64,000 nucleotides of DNA from Leptospiraceae bacterium (GTDB lineage: Bacteria > Spirochaetota > Leptospiria > Leptospirales > Leptospiraceae). The notes under the pieces were generated by a model. The model saw nothing but the letters and a program-made list of their open reading frames with translations. It was not told where the DNA came from and did not search any database. The position numbers and the translations under genes are program-made. The first letter of the stretch is position 1; every line of letters begins with the position of its first letter. The DNA is taken from the NCBI GenBank assembly GCA_024233835.1, contig JACKPC010000002.1, positions 271,001-335,000 on the forward strand, written 5' to 3'. Shown here piece by piece: positions 23,726 to 32,597 of this stretch.

Positions 23726-24472
23726 ATGCAACAGAAATTTATTGAATTACAGAATAAAAAAGAACTTCTCGATAAACACAGACCCTTTCCTGCGGAAAGT
23801 CTTCGAAGCCTCAGGGAAAAACTGCTTATAGACTGGACGTATCATTCCAACGCAATTGAGGGCAATACCCTGACCCTTTCAGAAACCAAGGTAGTACTGG
23901 AAGGCATTACAGTCGGAGGCAAGACTATTCGTGAACATTTAGAAGCCATCAACCATAAAGAAGCTATTCTCTATCTGGAGAATCTCGTAAAAGAGAAAGA
24001 AGTTTTAAGTGAGTGGCAGATAAAAAATTTTCATCACCTTGTTCTAAAAGGTATAGATGAAACAAATGCCGGGACATATCGCAAAGCGAATGTTGTTATA
24101 AGTGGAGCGAGACATATTCCACCTGACTTTATGCAATTGTCCGGTGAAATGGAGGCTTTGATAAGAAGTTATCAAAACGAGTGGCAGACCTTACATCCAA
24201 TCGAAAGAGCAAGCAGGCTGCATACCGAGTTTGTAAAAATACATCCTTTTGTTGATGGTAATGGTAGAACCGCCAGATTGCTTATGAATTTCGAGTTAAT
24301 CAGAGATGGATATCCACCTATTGTCATTGAAATAAAAGAAAGATTAGAATATTACGATGCTCTTGATAAAGCCCATGTCGATGGAAGTTATGACGATATT
24401 TTCCGATTAGTGACAAATTGTTTGGAGAAAAGTTTCTCGCTCTATTTTAGGATTTTAGGAATTGGCCCATGA
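23726..24472 (+). CDS. Fic-family protein (putative AMP-transferase) with N-terminal inhibitory motif
   Basis: The catalytic Fic motif HPFVDGNGRTAR is complete, with His173. An inhibitory helix motif SNAIEGN (Ser41, Glu45, Gly46) lies near the N-terminus, the class II arrangement in which the Glu blocks productive ATP binding. The 248-aa length fits a stand-alone Fic protein. Members usually transfer AMP from ATP to a hydroxyl of a target protein. It lies between two paralogous repeat proteins: 9 bp after A and overlapping B by 4 bp (ATGA). B or A may be its substrate or regulator. Confidence 0.9.
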   Translation: MQQKFIELQNKKELLDKHRPFPAESLRSLREKLLIDWTYHSNAIEGNTLTLSETKVVLEGITVGGKTIREHLEAINHKEAILYLENLVKEKEVLSEWQIKNFHHLVLKGIDETNAGTYRKANVVISGARHIPPDFMQLSGEMEALIRSYQNEWQTLHPIERASRLHTEFVKIHPFVDGNGRTARLLMNFELIRDGYPPIVIEIKERLEYYDALDKAHVDGSYDDIFRLVTNCLEKSFSLYFRILGIGP

Positions 24473-26817
24473 ACACAATACAGGAACTCATATTCTATAA
24501 ACTCGAACAGAAGCAAATGACAGCAAGGGAAGTCTGGGCTTTTCTGGATAATGGATTCTTAGATGAAACTGTATTTGGTGATGGAGAGTGGAAGAAATAT
24601 TTCGGCAAGAGAGTTCCGAGAGAAGAAGCTCTTTCTCCTCCCAAAGAATCTCTTCCGGCTAAACGTAGTGGTGGCGGTGTTAAATCTCCCGATAGAATCA
24701 AAAAGCCATCCAAAGATAGAGAAAACTATGCCCGCATGTTTTATACTCTCAATGAGGAATTGGAAATACATATTTCCAAATGGGAGAGAGATTTAGTGTT
24801 TATAGATAAGCTTTATCGAGAGCTTTTACAAAAAGAAAATCCATCTCTTTTAGCTAAAACCAAAGAACTATACGAATATCTTATTAAAAATACAAGTAAT
24901 GATTTCAACTCAATATTAAAACTCTTAAAAGCCCTCGATGGAAACCCCGAGAAAAAGTCGCTTAACACGAAAGATTATAAAATTCCTGTAGAAGAATTCA
25001 AAACATTTTATGAATTTGATAGGTATAAAAAATATCTACAGAAACCTAAATATAAATTTCTAATCCAGAATTACTACACTCCTGATTTTTTTATTAAACA
25101 TTCAAAAGTTCAAATACCACTGCTAAAGAGAGAAAATGTAACTTTTCTCGATAAACTCATTCAACTTCAAATACTTTTTAAGCAGGTGTATCTATTTTGG
25201 ACTTCTTCAGCGAATACAGCAAAGGAAATTGGACTCAATACTTTTGAGATTATAAAAAACAAAATACAATTTATTTTTTCGCGGGAAGGAGCTTTTCATT
25301 CTATTTATTTTACAGAAGATGGGGATGTAAACGGCATACCGGTTTATAAAGAGGAAGAATTATGCCTGCTCTCAGTGGAAGAAAAAAAAGTTCTTTGGTT
25401 TAAAACTTTTAATCCTTTTTTTTTGAAAACAAATTGGCTCAGAAATGATTCCAAAGATTACTTTTCGTTTATAGATCAAATTGTAAGAGCAATATCAGGT
25501 GATATCGATGATTTATGCTTCTGTCTTATTTTAAAATCTGATAAAATGATTCATAATAACAAACACCATAAAAAAGATATTTTATATTTAGATAAATACT
25601 TATTTCCTAAAAGCGTAAAATTTTTAGAAAAAGTTGAAGGTCTTGCAATTACTCCGGGACAGGCTCACCTGTTTTATTCCTATCCTGAGTTAAATTATTG
25701 CATATCAAATGAAAAATTGGAAATAGATGGAATGGTTATTCCTGAAGGCTCACTGCTTAAATATGAAAATAACAAACCACAAACGATTATATTTTCAGAA
25801 AATGGTAAATTAGGAAATCATGAGATTGATGCACTCTCGGCTATCAGTATCGATAACACTTCAAATACAATAATTATATATCCATACTCATTAAAGACTA
25901 TTCTGATAGACCAATTAGAATTTGAAAATGTAAGTAAATATAAAATTGATGAAAAGAAGAATATAATTTATTTAAAAACAAATGCTGAACAAAAACTAAA
26001 AATAACTCAAGCAAACTCTCAACATGGTACTGAATATCATGCTTGCTTTCCACCTAACAGTGAATATTATTTTTCAAATAACGGAGTATTGGAAAAGGTA
26101 ATCACAGGAGATATTCTAACAATAGTAGATATGAAAATTATCGAAAGCACAGTTTTTAACTTTAACGAGAAAGACAAATGCTTTGAGGTAATAAATGTAT
26201 ATATAGAAAAGTTCTCTACCCATTTTCGCCATATTATACTTAATTCAAATTTTGAACCTGAAAAAGGAGTTCTTGATTCACATACACATTATTTTGATTT
26301 TCAACTTGAAAAGGGAGATGTAGTTTATTTTAAATTAGACTCGGAGAAACTATTTATTGCAAAATTAGTGATTCAAAATAAAAGGAGATTTAATAATAGA
26401 GACCTGTATCCAAATGGTGAAATTTATTTTTTCAATCAAAAAACGAAATGTTGGTATGCTAAACTTAAGGATAATGAAATGATTAATGGTATAACCCTTC
26501 ATAAACATAGCTTTATCAGTTGGGATCCTATTGGAAAAATTTCAAATGCAATATTAGTACAGGACACTAACATCAACGGGGTTCTTTTTAAAGAAGATAC
26601 CGGGGTTTGGTTTAATATAAATGGAAACATTACAAAATGTATTCTCTCGCAGGACACTAGTATCAACGGAATTGTTTTTAAAAAAGATACCTGGCTTAAC
26701 TTTTATGAAAATGGAAATCTTGAGGGAGGAAGATTAGCACAGGACACTTCTATTAATGGAATAACCTACAAATCCGGCACAACAATAACTTTCAACGAAG
26801 ACGGAGAATTATTATAA
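24469..26817 (+). CDS. Repeat protein B, paralogue of repeat protein A
   Basis: The 782-aa protein begins MNTIQELIFYKLEQKQMTAR, and both the protein and the local DNA resemble the start of A. A Pro/Ser/Lys-rich linker (about residues 55-80) leads to a helical region. The C-terminal third carries YwqK/MORN-like repeats, clearest at the end: QDTNINGVLFKEDT, QDTSINGIVFKKDT and QDTSINGITYKSGT, each followed by '.F.ENG.L'. Overlap with the Fic stop (ATGA) and a 12-bp gap to the MoxR gene put it in the same transcript. Function unknown. Confidence 0.6.
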   Translation: MNTIQELIFYKLEQKQMTAREVWAFLDNGFLDETVFGDGEWKKYFGKRVPREEALSPPKESLPAKRSGGGVKSPDRIKKPSKDRENYARMFYTLNEELEIHISKWERDLVFIDKLYRELLQKENPSLLAKTKELYEYLIKNTSNDFNSILKLLKALDGNPEKKSLNTKDYKIPVEEFKTFYEFDRYKKYLQKPKYKFLIQNYYTPDFFIKHSKVQIPLLKRENVTFLDKLIQLQILFKQVYLFWTSSANTAKEIGLNTFEIIKNKIQFIFSREGAFHSIYFTEDGDVNGIPVYKEEELCLLSVEEKKVLWFKTFNPFFLKTNWLRNDSKDYFSFIDQIVRAISGDIDDLCFCLILKSDKMIHNNKHHKKDILYLDKYLFPKSVKFLEKVEGLAITPGQAHLFYSYPELNYCISNEKLEIDGMVIPEGSLLKYENNKPQTIIFSENGKLGNHEIDALSAISIDNTSNTIIIYPYSLKTILIDQLEFENVSKYKIDEKKNIIYLKTNAEQKLKITQANSQHGTEYHACFPPNSEYYFSNNGVLEKVITGDILTIVDMKIIESTVFNFNEKDKCFEVINVYIEKFSTHFRHIILNSNFEPEKGVLDSHTHYFDFQLEKGDVVYFKLDSEKLFIAKLVIQNKRRFNNRDLYPNGEIYFFNQKTKCWYAKLKDNEMINGITLHKHSFISWDPIGKISNAILVQDTNINGVLFKEDTGVWFNINGNITKCILSQDTSINGIVFKKDTWLNFYENGNLEGGRLAQDTSINGITYKSGTTITFNEDGELL

Positions 26818-26828
26818 AGGAAAACAAA

Positions 26829-27857
26829 ATGGGTTTAGAAAAGGAAACAATTACACTCAGTGAAGCAAAAAGGTTGATTAAAGCAATGGCAGCAAAGGAG
26901 AGTATTCTTATTCTTTCCGCACCCGGTGTTGGCAAGTCCGATGTAGTGAGACAGGCAGCTAAAGAAGAAGGTCTTGAAGTACGTTCTCTTCTCGGTACAC
27001 AGATTGCCCCGGAAGATGTAAGCGGTATACCGCGTATCGTCAATGAACGCTCCGTCTTCTGTCCTCCTCGCATTCTCTTACCTGAAGATCCAAAGCCCTT
27101 CTGTCTCTTCCTGGATGAGTTTCCGGCAGCGGCTCCCGATGTGCAAAAAGCCCTATATGCCCTTCTCTTAGAAAGAAGACTGGGTGAACACAAGCTACCC
27201 GAAGGAACCTGGGTTGTAGCCGCAGGAAACCGGCAGGAAGACAGGGCCTTAGTCCGACAAATGAGTTCTGCCCTTGTCAACCGAACTTTTGTTCTGCAAA
27301 TAAAAGTCGATGTCAAAGAATGGATAGACTGGGCGGAAAAATCCGGCATTCATCCCGACATATTAGCTTTCATCAAATTTATGCCGGATGCTCTCATGCG
27401 TCCTGTTCCCGATAAACCCGTACCTTTCTCCACACCGCGTGCCTGGGCTTCCCTGTCTAATGCCATTCACCTCTGTAGTAAAAGTGGTAAGATAGATCTG
27501 CCTCTCTTACGTTCCCTTGCTTTTGGCAGGGTGTCTGCGGAAGATGCTGCTATTTTTTCTACTATCTATGAAAATGAACTTACAGAAATATTCGCAATAG
27601 AAGAGTATATCAAATCACTGGATAAGTTACCTCATGATAGCACGAAACTCTGGATGATACTCCACTCGATTCGTCGTGCCCTCGAAGATGATAAATTAAA
27701 AGGCTTCAGCGTGGAAGAATTGGAAAACTTTTTACAGAGTATTCCCACGGATAATCTCTTTACTTTACTCTCCGGCAATGTGGATAAATGGGGAAGCCTG
27801 GGATTGAATGATTTCTTGAAAAAGACCTTAGAAGAGGTAACCGGCATTGGAGAATAA
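26829..27857 (+). CDS. MoxR-type AAA+ ATPase
   Basis: The motifs are Walker A APGVGKSD (Gly35-Lys36-Ser37), Walker B CLFLDEFPAA and sensor 1 VVAAGNRQED. The two-segment layout ILSAPGVGKS...DVSGIPRI is typical of MoxR proteins coupled to vWA partners. The protein is 342 aa, full length. AGGAAAACAAA precedes the ATG. The vWA-peptidase gene overlaps its 3' end by 11 bp. MoxR ATPases act as chaperone-like motors that remodel a client together with a vWA protein. Codon use is more GC-rich than in the two repeat-protein genes upstream. Confidence 0.9.
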   Translation: MGLEKETITLSEAKRLIKAMAAKESILILSAPGVGKSDVVRQAAKEEGLEVRSLLGTQIAPEDVSGIPRIVNERSVFCPPRILLPEDPKPFCLFLDEFPAAAPDVQKALYALLLERRLGEHKLPEGTWVVAAGNRQEDRALVRQMSSALVNRTFVLQIKVDVKEWIDWAEKSGIHPDILAFIKFMPDALMRPVPDKPVPFSTPRAWASLSNAIHLCSKSGKIDLPLLRSLAFGRVSAEDAAIFSTIYENELTEIFAIEEYIKSLDKLPHDSTKLWMILHSIRRALEDDKLKGFSVEELENFLQSIPTDNLFTLLSGNVDKWGSLGLNDFLKKTLEEVTGIGE

Positions 27858-29184
27858 AGAATTCCTGGAACGGGTTATAAAGCTTTGTAGTATACAATTA
27901 CCTTACTTTTCCGGTCTTATCCAAAAAGTGCTTATCTCGGAGCATAAAGAAATTCCAACAGCCGGTATTACCGTTACCGGAAGGATGGTGATAAACCCGG
28001 ACTGGTTTTATCTTCTGGATTTACCTACAGCCACATTTATTTTTGCTCATGAGCTGTATCACCTTGCACTGCGAACACACGATAGGGGTAAAGGTTCTAT
28101 TCATCGATTGTTTAATATTGCCCATGATCTTGTAATCAATCGGAAGTTAAAAAAAGAACTAAATTTTGATTCAGTTCCGGTAGGTGGATTAGATATAGAA
28201 AGTATATTAAAACATCAAACACACTTACACGATGCCTCTGCTGAAGAAATCTATTACTATCTCAAAGAAAATAATCCCCAACATATCTCTTCGAAAGACC
28301 ACTGGACAAATATTCAAATCACAACAAACGCTGGTTCTAATCTTCCTTCACAGGGAGGAGCTATGGCAGATGCTTTGCGTAAAGCTTTACAAAAAGGGAA
28401 GCCAGCAAGTGAAGATAATTTGGATAAACTCGGAGGCCATTCAGATATTATAGATGAAGAACTGGAAAGGCGACTGTTTCCGAATGAAACAAGAACTTCA
28501 CTGAAGCAAAAAGAACGTATTGAGGAAATAGAAAAAGCCTGCAATAACGCACTCAGTATGAAAGCAACTCAGGAAGAATTCGAAAAACTTTTTGGAATGC
28601 CCGGATACGGCAAGGATAATGTAGCAGGAGAAATGGAAGATTCTATCGACATGCTTCGCTCCTATTACAGACCTCCCTGGGAAATGGCCCTACAACAATG
28701 GATGGAGAATACAACAAGAACCGGAAAAACCTATTCCCGTGCCAGTAGACGCGGTACAGGCTATGACTTTGTCTTACCCGGACACAAGAGGGAAGGTTAT
28801 ACCATACACATATTACTTGATACCAGCGGTTCTATGTATGATACACTCAGCCGCATTTTAGGTGTAATCGCTTCTTTTTGTGATTCCTTGATGATTCCGG
28901 AAATCCACCTGTTACAGTGTGATACAGAAGTAACTTCGGATGAATGGCTAAGTCCGGAGGAATTGCAGAATTATACAATTCGCGGTATGGGAGGAAGCGA
29001 TATGACACCCGGCATGGAATATCTGGCGCAAGATCCAGAGGTAGAAAACCTGATAGTCATAACCGATGGCTATATCGACTATCCGGATGAAGCCATGCCC
29101 TATGAAGTCCTCTGGGTATTAACCGAAGAGTATGATTTTCGTCCAGCTTATGGAAAAATAATTCAGTTGGAAGGGGAGGATTGA
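27847..29184 (+). CDS. Metallopeptidase-vWA protein (DUF2201-like), MoxR partner
   Basis: The N-terminal domain has ATFIFAHELYHLALR with the HExxH zinc motif (His68-Glu69-Leu-Tyr-His72). The C-terminal vWA-like domain has a full MIDAS: DTSGS (Asp325), a Thr in GGSDMTPG and Asp in VITDGYID. This matches the two-domain DUF2201 family that is encoded next to MoxR ATPases. The start is a TTG at 27847 inside the MoxR gene, with AGAGG about 10 nt upstream. The protein is 445 aa and probably works with the MoxR ATPase as a substrate-binding and perhaps proteolytic partner. Confidence 0.85.
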   Translation: MENKEFLERVIKLCSIQLPYFSGLIQKVLISEHKEIPTAGITVTGRMVINPDWFYLLDLPTATFIFAHELYHLALRTHDRGKGSIHRLFNIAHDLVINRKLKKELNFDSVPVGGLDIESILKHQTHLHDASAEEIYYYLKENNPQHISSKDHWTNIQITTNAGSNLPSQGGAMADALRKALQKGKPASEDNLDKLGGHSDIIDEELERRLFPNETRTSLKQKERIEEIEKACNNALSMKATQEEFEKLFGMPGYGKDNVAGEMEDSIDMLRSYYRPPWEMALQQWMENTTRTGKTYSRASRRGTGYDFVLPGHKREGYTIHILLDTSGSMYDTLSRILGVIASFCDSLMIPEIHLLQCDTEVTSDEWLSPEELQNYTIRGMGGSDMTPGMEYLAQDPEVENLIVITDGYIDYPDEAMPYEVLWVLTEEYDFRPAYGKIIQLEGED

Positions 29185-29223
29185 GAGAGAGCTTGATGAT
29201 TAATATGAAGACGAATAATCGAT

Positions 29224-29616
29224 TTATCTGCGAATCGTTTTATAAGGATCTTCTTCAATGGCCAGGTGTACCTCTCCTTTTATGTCTTCAGCAGAAAGAT
29301 TCTCATTCAGGTTTTGCAATAAAGGGATAAACTGTTCTAATTCAGAAGTTTGCATTCTGGCAATGACTTCCTGTATTACCCAGTATTTCCAGACAGCATC
29401 ATTCGTGAGAAAAATATTCTTAACTATATCCAGACTCTTACGTCCCAGGGAAATCAAAAACGGTGTAAGTTCTTTGGCTATCGGCCAATTAAAATCCTGT
29501 ATACAGGCAAAAATATCCAATAAAACAGGTGAAACAGCAGGATAACCGAGATTTATCAGTAACCTTGCGTTGTCAGTGGAATAAGTAAAGGAAATATTAA
29601 AGGAACTTGGATTCAT
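29224..29616 (-). CDS. DUF5071-family protein
   Basis: The 130-aa protein from the ATG at 29616 matches the DUF5071 pattern: STDNARLLINLGYPAVSPVL, then CIQDFNWPIAKELTPFLISL and NDAVWKYWVIQEVIARM. Such proteins are short HEAT-like helical domains of unknown function, often found near toxins or as immunity-like genes. It converges on the vWA gene and is divergent from the nucleotidyltransferase gene at 29639. The reading frame is open further upstream, but starting there would overlap the neighbour. Confidence 0.75.
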   Translation of the reverse strand: MNPSSFNISFTYSTDNARLLINLGYPAVSPVLLDIFACIQDFNWPIAKELTPFLISLGRKSLDIVKNIFLTNDAVWKYWVIQEVIARMQTSELEQFIPLLQNLNENLSAEDIKGEVHLAIEEDPYKTIRR

Positions 29617-29638
29617 CACAATAATCAGTCTAACTACT

Positions 29639-29998
29639 ATGTCATCAAATACAGTAAATAAAAAAGTAAGCTTTTTATCCGAAGAGTTTTTACAGGAGTG
29701 TATTAATAATATCCTCAGTATTTTCACTCCGGAGAAAATTATTTTATTTGGTTCTTATGCATACGGAAATCCTACTCAAGATAGTGATATAGATATATTT
29801 ATCATATTAAAAGACTCCAAATTACCCAGATACAAAAGAGCAAGAGAATTGCGAAAACTTTTTAGGAATTATGAAAAAATAGAATTTGACTTTGTAATTT
29901 ATAAAAGCTCAGAAGTGGATGAATGGAAAGATGTGCATTTATCTTTTGTAAATACTGTATTAGAAAAAGGTAAGGTTATATATGAGAGACAAGAATAG
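29639..29998 (+). CDS. MNT-type minimal nucleotidyltransferase (antitoxin of a HEPN/MNT pair)
   Basis: The nucleotidyltransferase motif is complete: ILFGSYAYGNPTQDSDIDIF (GS...DxD), with a third acidic residue in KIEFDFVIYK. The protein is 119 aa. In HEPN/MNT systems this protein counteracts the HEPN RNase, in studied cases by AMPylating it. It overlaps the HEPN gene by 17 bp. No clear ribosome-binding site precedes its ATG. Confidence 0.85.
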   Translation: MSSNTVNKKVSFLSEEFLQECINNILSIFTPEKIILFGSYAYGNPTQDSDIDIFIILKDSKLPRYKRARELRKLFRNYEKIEFDFVIYKSSEVDEWKDVHLSFVNTVLEKGKVIYERQE

Positions 29999-30239
29999 TC
30001 TTGTGCAAGCATGGTTAATGAAAGCTGATAAAGATTTATTAACAGCAAAAAGGGAATTGAGCTTTGAAGACCCTGTTGTTGAGTCTGTTTGTTTTCATTC
30101 TCAACAAGCAGTTGAAAAATATATTAAAGCCTACTTAGTGTATAAAGACATTAGTTTTTCTAAAACACACGATATAGGAAAATACTACCAGAGAAAATGC
30201 AATCTAAAAAAAAGAGAAAAAATCAAAACGTTTTTCTAA
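29982..30239 (+). CDS. Truncated HEPN-domain protein (toxin remnant of the MNT pair)
   Basis: The first ~60 residues are a normal HEPN start: WLMKADKDLLTAKRELS, ESVCFHSQQAVEKYIKAYLV and SFSKTHDIGK. After that the sequence turns into a lysine-rich tail (RKCNLKKREKIKTFF) and stops at residue 85. Family members are usually 120-135 aa and carry the catalytic R-x(4-6)-H motif in the missing part. The toxin is therefore probably inactive. Confidence 0.75.
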   Translation: MRDKNSLVQAWLMKADKDLLTAKRELSFEDPVVESVCFHSQQAVEKYIKAYLVYKDISFSKTHDIGKYYQRKCNLKKREKIKTFF

Positions 30240-30382
30240 TTCTTTCGTCAAAATATACATAGAAGCAAAGGATTGCTTTTCACCCTGTTCAAATTCACGA
30301 AGGAAGTTTTAACACCCACAACTTAAATCTACCTTCGGGCTCGGTAGCTCCGGGGGTGGGTTTATGAGACTCCGGTGCAGTT

Positions 30383-30709
30383 TCACTTATAACTCCGTTT
30401 CAACAATTCAATAAATCCTCTTACTGTATCTAAGAGTTTGGGATCCTTTCTGACCTCTGAAATGAGTTCTTTTTCTTTATCGCTTAAAGAATTTGGTCCG
30501 GCTAACATAGAACCTGTTCCCTCTATTAACCACTCTACACTGATATTATGTTCTTTATGAAGTTTAAGAATCACTTCTACCGGAAGTCTTTTGGCCCTTC
30601 CATTTACAATTTCGCTCAGGTTGGAAGGTTGAAGTCCATACTTCTCTGCAAACTCCTTCTGGTTTAGTTTTAGAAAGGTAAAGAGGATTTTGTAATCACT
30701 TTTTTTCAT
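30383..30709 (-). CDS. XRE-family helix-turn-helix regulator
   Basis: The 108-aa protein from the ATG at 30709 starts with an XRE domain (LKLNQKEFAEKYGLQPSNLS, EIVNGRAKRLPVEVILKLHK). It continues with the common tail NISVEWLIEGTGSML and a short C-terminal helix. It is probably a phage-repressor-like or toxin-antitoxin-type regulator. An upstream extension of the frame lacks a ribosome-binding site. Confidence 0.85.
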   Translation of the reverse strand: MKKSDYKILFTFLKLNQKEFAEKYGLQPSNLSEIVNGRAKRLPVEVILKLHKEHNISVEWLIEGTGSMLAGPNSLSDKEKELISEVRKDPKLLDTVRGFIELLKRSYK

Positions 30710-31146
30710 AGTTCTTTTTTTTTGTATAAATATTACTTGATAGTCCAATAATATATAATTATCATGGCTATATATCAATTATAGAATTCCATCTCTCCCT
30801 GTCACTAAGAAACAGGGTCCCAGATTCAATAGGAGAAAAGTATGCAGGTGAATCAACAGGGAGAACAGTATATTTTGTTTAATAAAGACTTTTGCAGTTT
30901 GGAGGGAAAATACGGACACAAACTACGTAAAGAAGCAAAGGAAGAACTTTTATTCTGTACTGAATGACAAACGGCAACGGGTTCTGGTGAGGAATTATTC
31001 GATGAATTAAGCATACTGAATTAAATCAGTATATCAAAAAAAATATTGATAGATTAAATATTTTAAAATAACTACAAATTAAAAGAATATGAATTAGCTT
31101 TTAAAGTATAGTTTTTGGGATCTTAGATACTCTATAGGGGGATAAA
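30710..31146. other. Mostly gene-free region with one possible small ORF
   Basis: Besides the 41-codon frame at 30842-30967 I see no gene here. 30798-30821 has a loose inverted repeat around 'ccctgtcactaagaaacaggg'. The AT-rich part at 31020-31130 probably holds the promoter of the 31147 gene. Confidence 0.4.
30842..30967 (+). CDS. Possible small protein, 41 aa
   Basis: The frame MQVNQQGEQYILFNKDFCSL continues to ELLFCTE and a stop. A good ribosome-binding sequence, AGGAGAAAAGT, lies just upstream, which is the main support. No family is recognised. It may be the start of a truncated longer gene. Confidence 0.35.
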   Translation: MQVNQQGEQYILFNKDFCSLEGKYGHKLRKEAKEELLFCTE

Positions 31147-31446
31147 ATGGACATTATCATAAACGACAGGGAAGAAATTAAAAATATAATCAGTAATTTT
31201 TTACAAATCATAGATCGTCTGGATATTATAACAAAAGCAGAGGTAATATCAAAGATTTCTGAATCTATAAAGAAAGACAAGAAAAGAGAAGACTCTTATT
31301 ATTTCTTTGAAGCGGAAGATATTCATCCAGAAAATTTAAGCAAAGAAGAAAGAATGAAATATTTTATGGATGCTTTTGGTGGCTGGGAATCAGAAGAAAC
31401 GGCTGATGAGTTAATTGAAAATATTCGAAGTAGCCAAATTATTTAA
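31147..31446 (+). CDS. Orphan antitoxin-like protein, 99 aa
   Basis: The N-terminal half is helical (LQIIDRLDIITKAEVISKIS). The C-terminus FGGWESEETADELIENIRSS matches the toxin-binding tail of antitoxins that pair with PIN-domain (VapC) toxins ('FGSW.DDR..DEII..IR.SR'). Strong upstream AGGGGG supports the ATG. No PIN gene follows, so the partner is missing. Confidence 0.65.
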   Translation: MDIIINDREEIKNIISNFLQIIDRLDIITKAEVISKISESIKKDKKREDSYYFFEAEDIHPENLSKEERMKYFMDAFGGWESEETADELIENIRSSQII

Positions 31447-31572
31447 TAAAAAGATAAATTAACTTTACCTCAAGCTGTTTTCTAAACCCCCGGTGCAGTT
31501 TTATTCAATAAATCACTACAGATTCATTTTTTAGAATTATAAAACTACTTCCTTTGACAGAAGAGGGAGAAG

Positions 31573-31671
31573 ATGGAAAATCAACTATTAGAAAGAATTA
31601 CAATAAATCCTGAAATCTGTTTTGGAGAGCCAACAAAAGATATTTATACGGTTCTAAAATTAATACAATAA
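31573..31671 (+). pseudogene. N-terminal fragment of a DUF433-family antitoxin
   Basis: MENQLLERITINPEICFGEP is a textbook DUF433 start ('RI..NP.I..GKP.I.GTR'). The sequence then becomes TKDIYTVLKLIQ and stops at 32 residues, less than half the usual length. It has a good ribosome-binding site (GAGGGAGAAG). The missing C-terminal half corresponds to the fragment at 17481-17588. Confidence 0.65.
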
Positions 31672-31757
31672 ATTCAAGAATAACTTAATCTAATAAATCC
31701 TTAAGGCTTATAAAAAGAAAACTTACCAGAAAATTGATAAGGAATCTGCTGCTCTGT

Positions 31758-31845
31758 CCCTGTCTAAAATAAAAAAGCTTGCAAAAAAGAAGAATACATG
31801 AAGAAACTGGTACATAAGTATTATTTTATTAACTATTTCTATAGG
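31758..31845. repeat. Repeated intergenic segment, copy B
   Basis: Matches copy A at 21353-21451 from 'ccctgtctaaaataaaaaag' to 'aactatttctatagga'. The strong AGGAAAAG at its right end serves as ribosome-binding site for the small gene at 31854. Confidence 0.7.
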
Positions 31846-31853
31846 AAAAGATT

Positions 31854-32024
31854 ATGAGCCTTGAGGATGAACAGGGTTATTATTACTTTTGTCTTGTGGA
31901 TACAAAAGGAATAGAACATGTGAGTCGGTCAAAAAAGATATTAGACGGATTCGATGGTTTTATAGATTATAATGAAACTAATAGAGAAGAGCTGGAAAGA
32001 ATTTTAAGCCAGGTAAATCAATAG
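31854..32024 (+). CDS. Small hypothetical protein, 56 aa
   Basis: The frame MSLEDEQGYYYFCLVDTKGI ends with EELERILSQVNQ. AGGAAAAG 5-6 nt upstream gives a convincing start. The protein is acidic, with no recognised domain. The first part (YYYFCLVDTKGIEHVSRSKK) looks like a short beta hairpin. Confidence 0.45.
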   Translation: MSLEDEQGYYYFCLVDTKGIEHVSRSKKILDGFDGFIDYNETNREELERILSQVNQ

Positions 32025-32148
32025 AAATCTGGTATTTGCAAGCTCTGACTACCAGTTTATATGGTAGTTTAGGAAATTTCTTCCTGCTTTTTTAAGTGGA
32101 TACAAAAAATCCTTGTATAAAAAAAGTTTATTCGTCATAAATGGCTAT

Positions 32149-32442
32149 ATGGACAGTCAAAAAAAGAATATTGAACTTCTAAATATAAGGCTTATGGAGC
32201 TACCAGAGGAAATACAAAAGAATATATTTGAATATGTAGAGTTATTATATTTAAAATACGCCATCCATGACGGAGATATTTCTCTAAATTTAGAAGAAAA
32301 TGATGATAGACTTTCTGAAGATGATAACAAAGAACTCAATAGAAGAGTTCAGAATGCCATCCAGAATCCGGACGAATTGTTAACTCCTGAACAAATACAA
32401 ATTAGGTTTAAAGAAAAATATGGACAAGAAATACAAATTTGA
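32149..32442 (+). CDS. Antitoxin-like protein upstream of a truncated ParE toxin
   Basis: From the ATG at 32149 the 97-aa protein has a helical start (NIELLNIRLMELPEEIQKNI). It ends with NPDELLTPEQIQIRFKEKYG, the tail type of addiction-module antitoxins of RelE/ParE pairs. It resembles the antitoxin-like protein at 3790 in layout (LPEE...F.YVE.LY.KY...). The toxin gene overlaps its 3' end. A TTG at 32113 is an alternative start; neither has a clear ribosome-binding site. Confidence 0.6.
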   Translation: MDSQKKNIELLNIRLMELPEEIQKNIFEYVELLYLKYAIHDGDISLNLEENDDRLSEDDNKELNRRVQNAIQNPDELLTPEQIQIRFKEKYGQEIQI

Positions 32443-32596
32443 AAAAGGAGCAGAAAAAGATTTTCATCAAGCCTATGAATGGTATGAAGAAAAACAAGAG
32501 GGACTCGGTATGCGATTATCGAAATATCTTTTTGAGAAGATTAACATTCTACTAAAAAAAAGAATTAGGGATAGAAACGATAATTTTAAAGCATAA
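32420..32596 (+). pseudogene. ParE/RelE-type toxin, truncated after ~47 residues
   Basis: MDKKYKFEKGAEKDFHQAYE, then WYEEKQEGLGMRLSKYLFEK and INILLK, is the first half of a ParE-like toxin ('F...A..D...A..WYE....GLG..F...'). After that the frame continues only for 12 unrelated residues. The missing half holds the C-terminal strands and active-site residues. The break lies next to a helicase-nuclease fragment, so the toxin was probably cut by insertion or deletion there. Confidence 0.7.
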
Positions 32597-32597
32597 T

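Larger units (their letters stand above)
31447..31853. other. Gene-remnant region
   Basis: This stretch holds a DUF433 N-terminal fragment (31573-31671). It also holds an open frame without a start codon, 31697-31801, reading KAYKKKTYQKIDKESAALSL then SKIKKLAKKKNT, whose second part belongs to the repeated segment at 31758-31845. The motif 'cccccggtgcagtttta' at 31486 resembles 'actccggtgcagtttca' at 30369. Confidence 0.5.
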
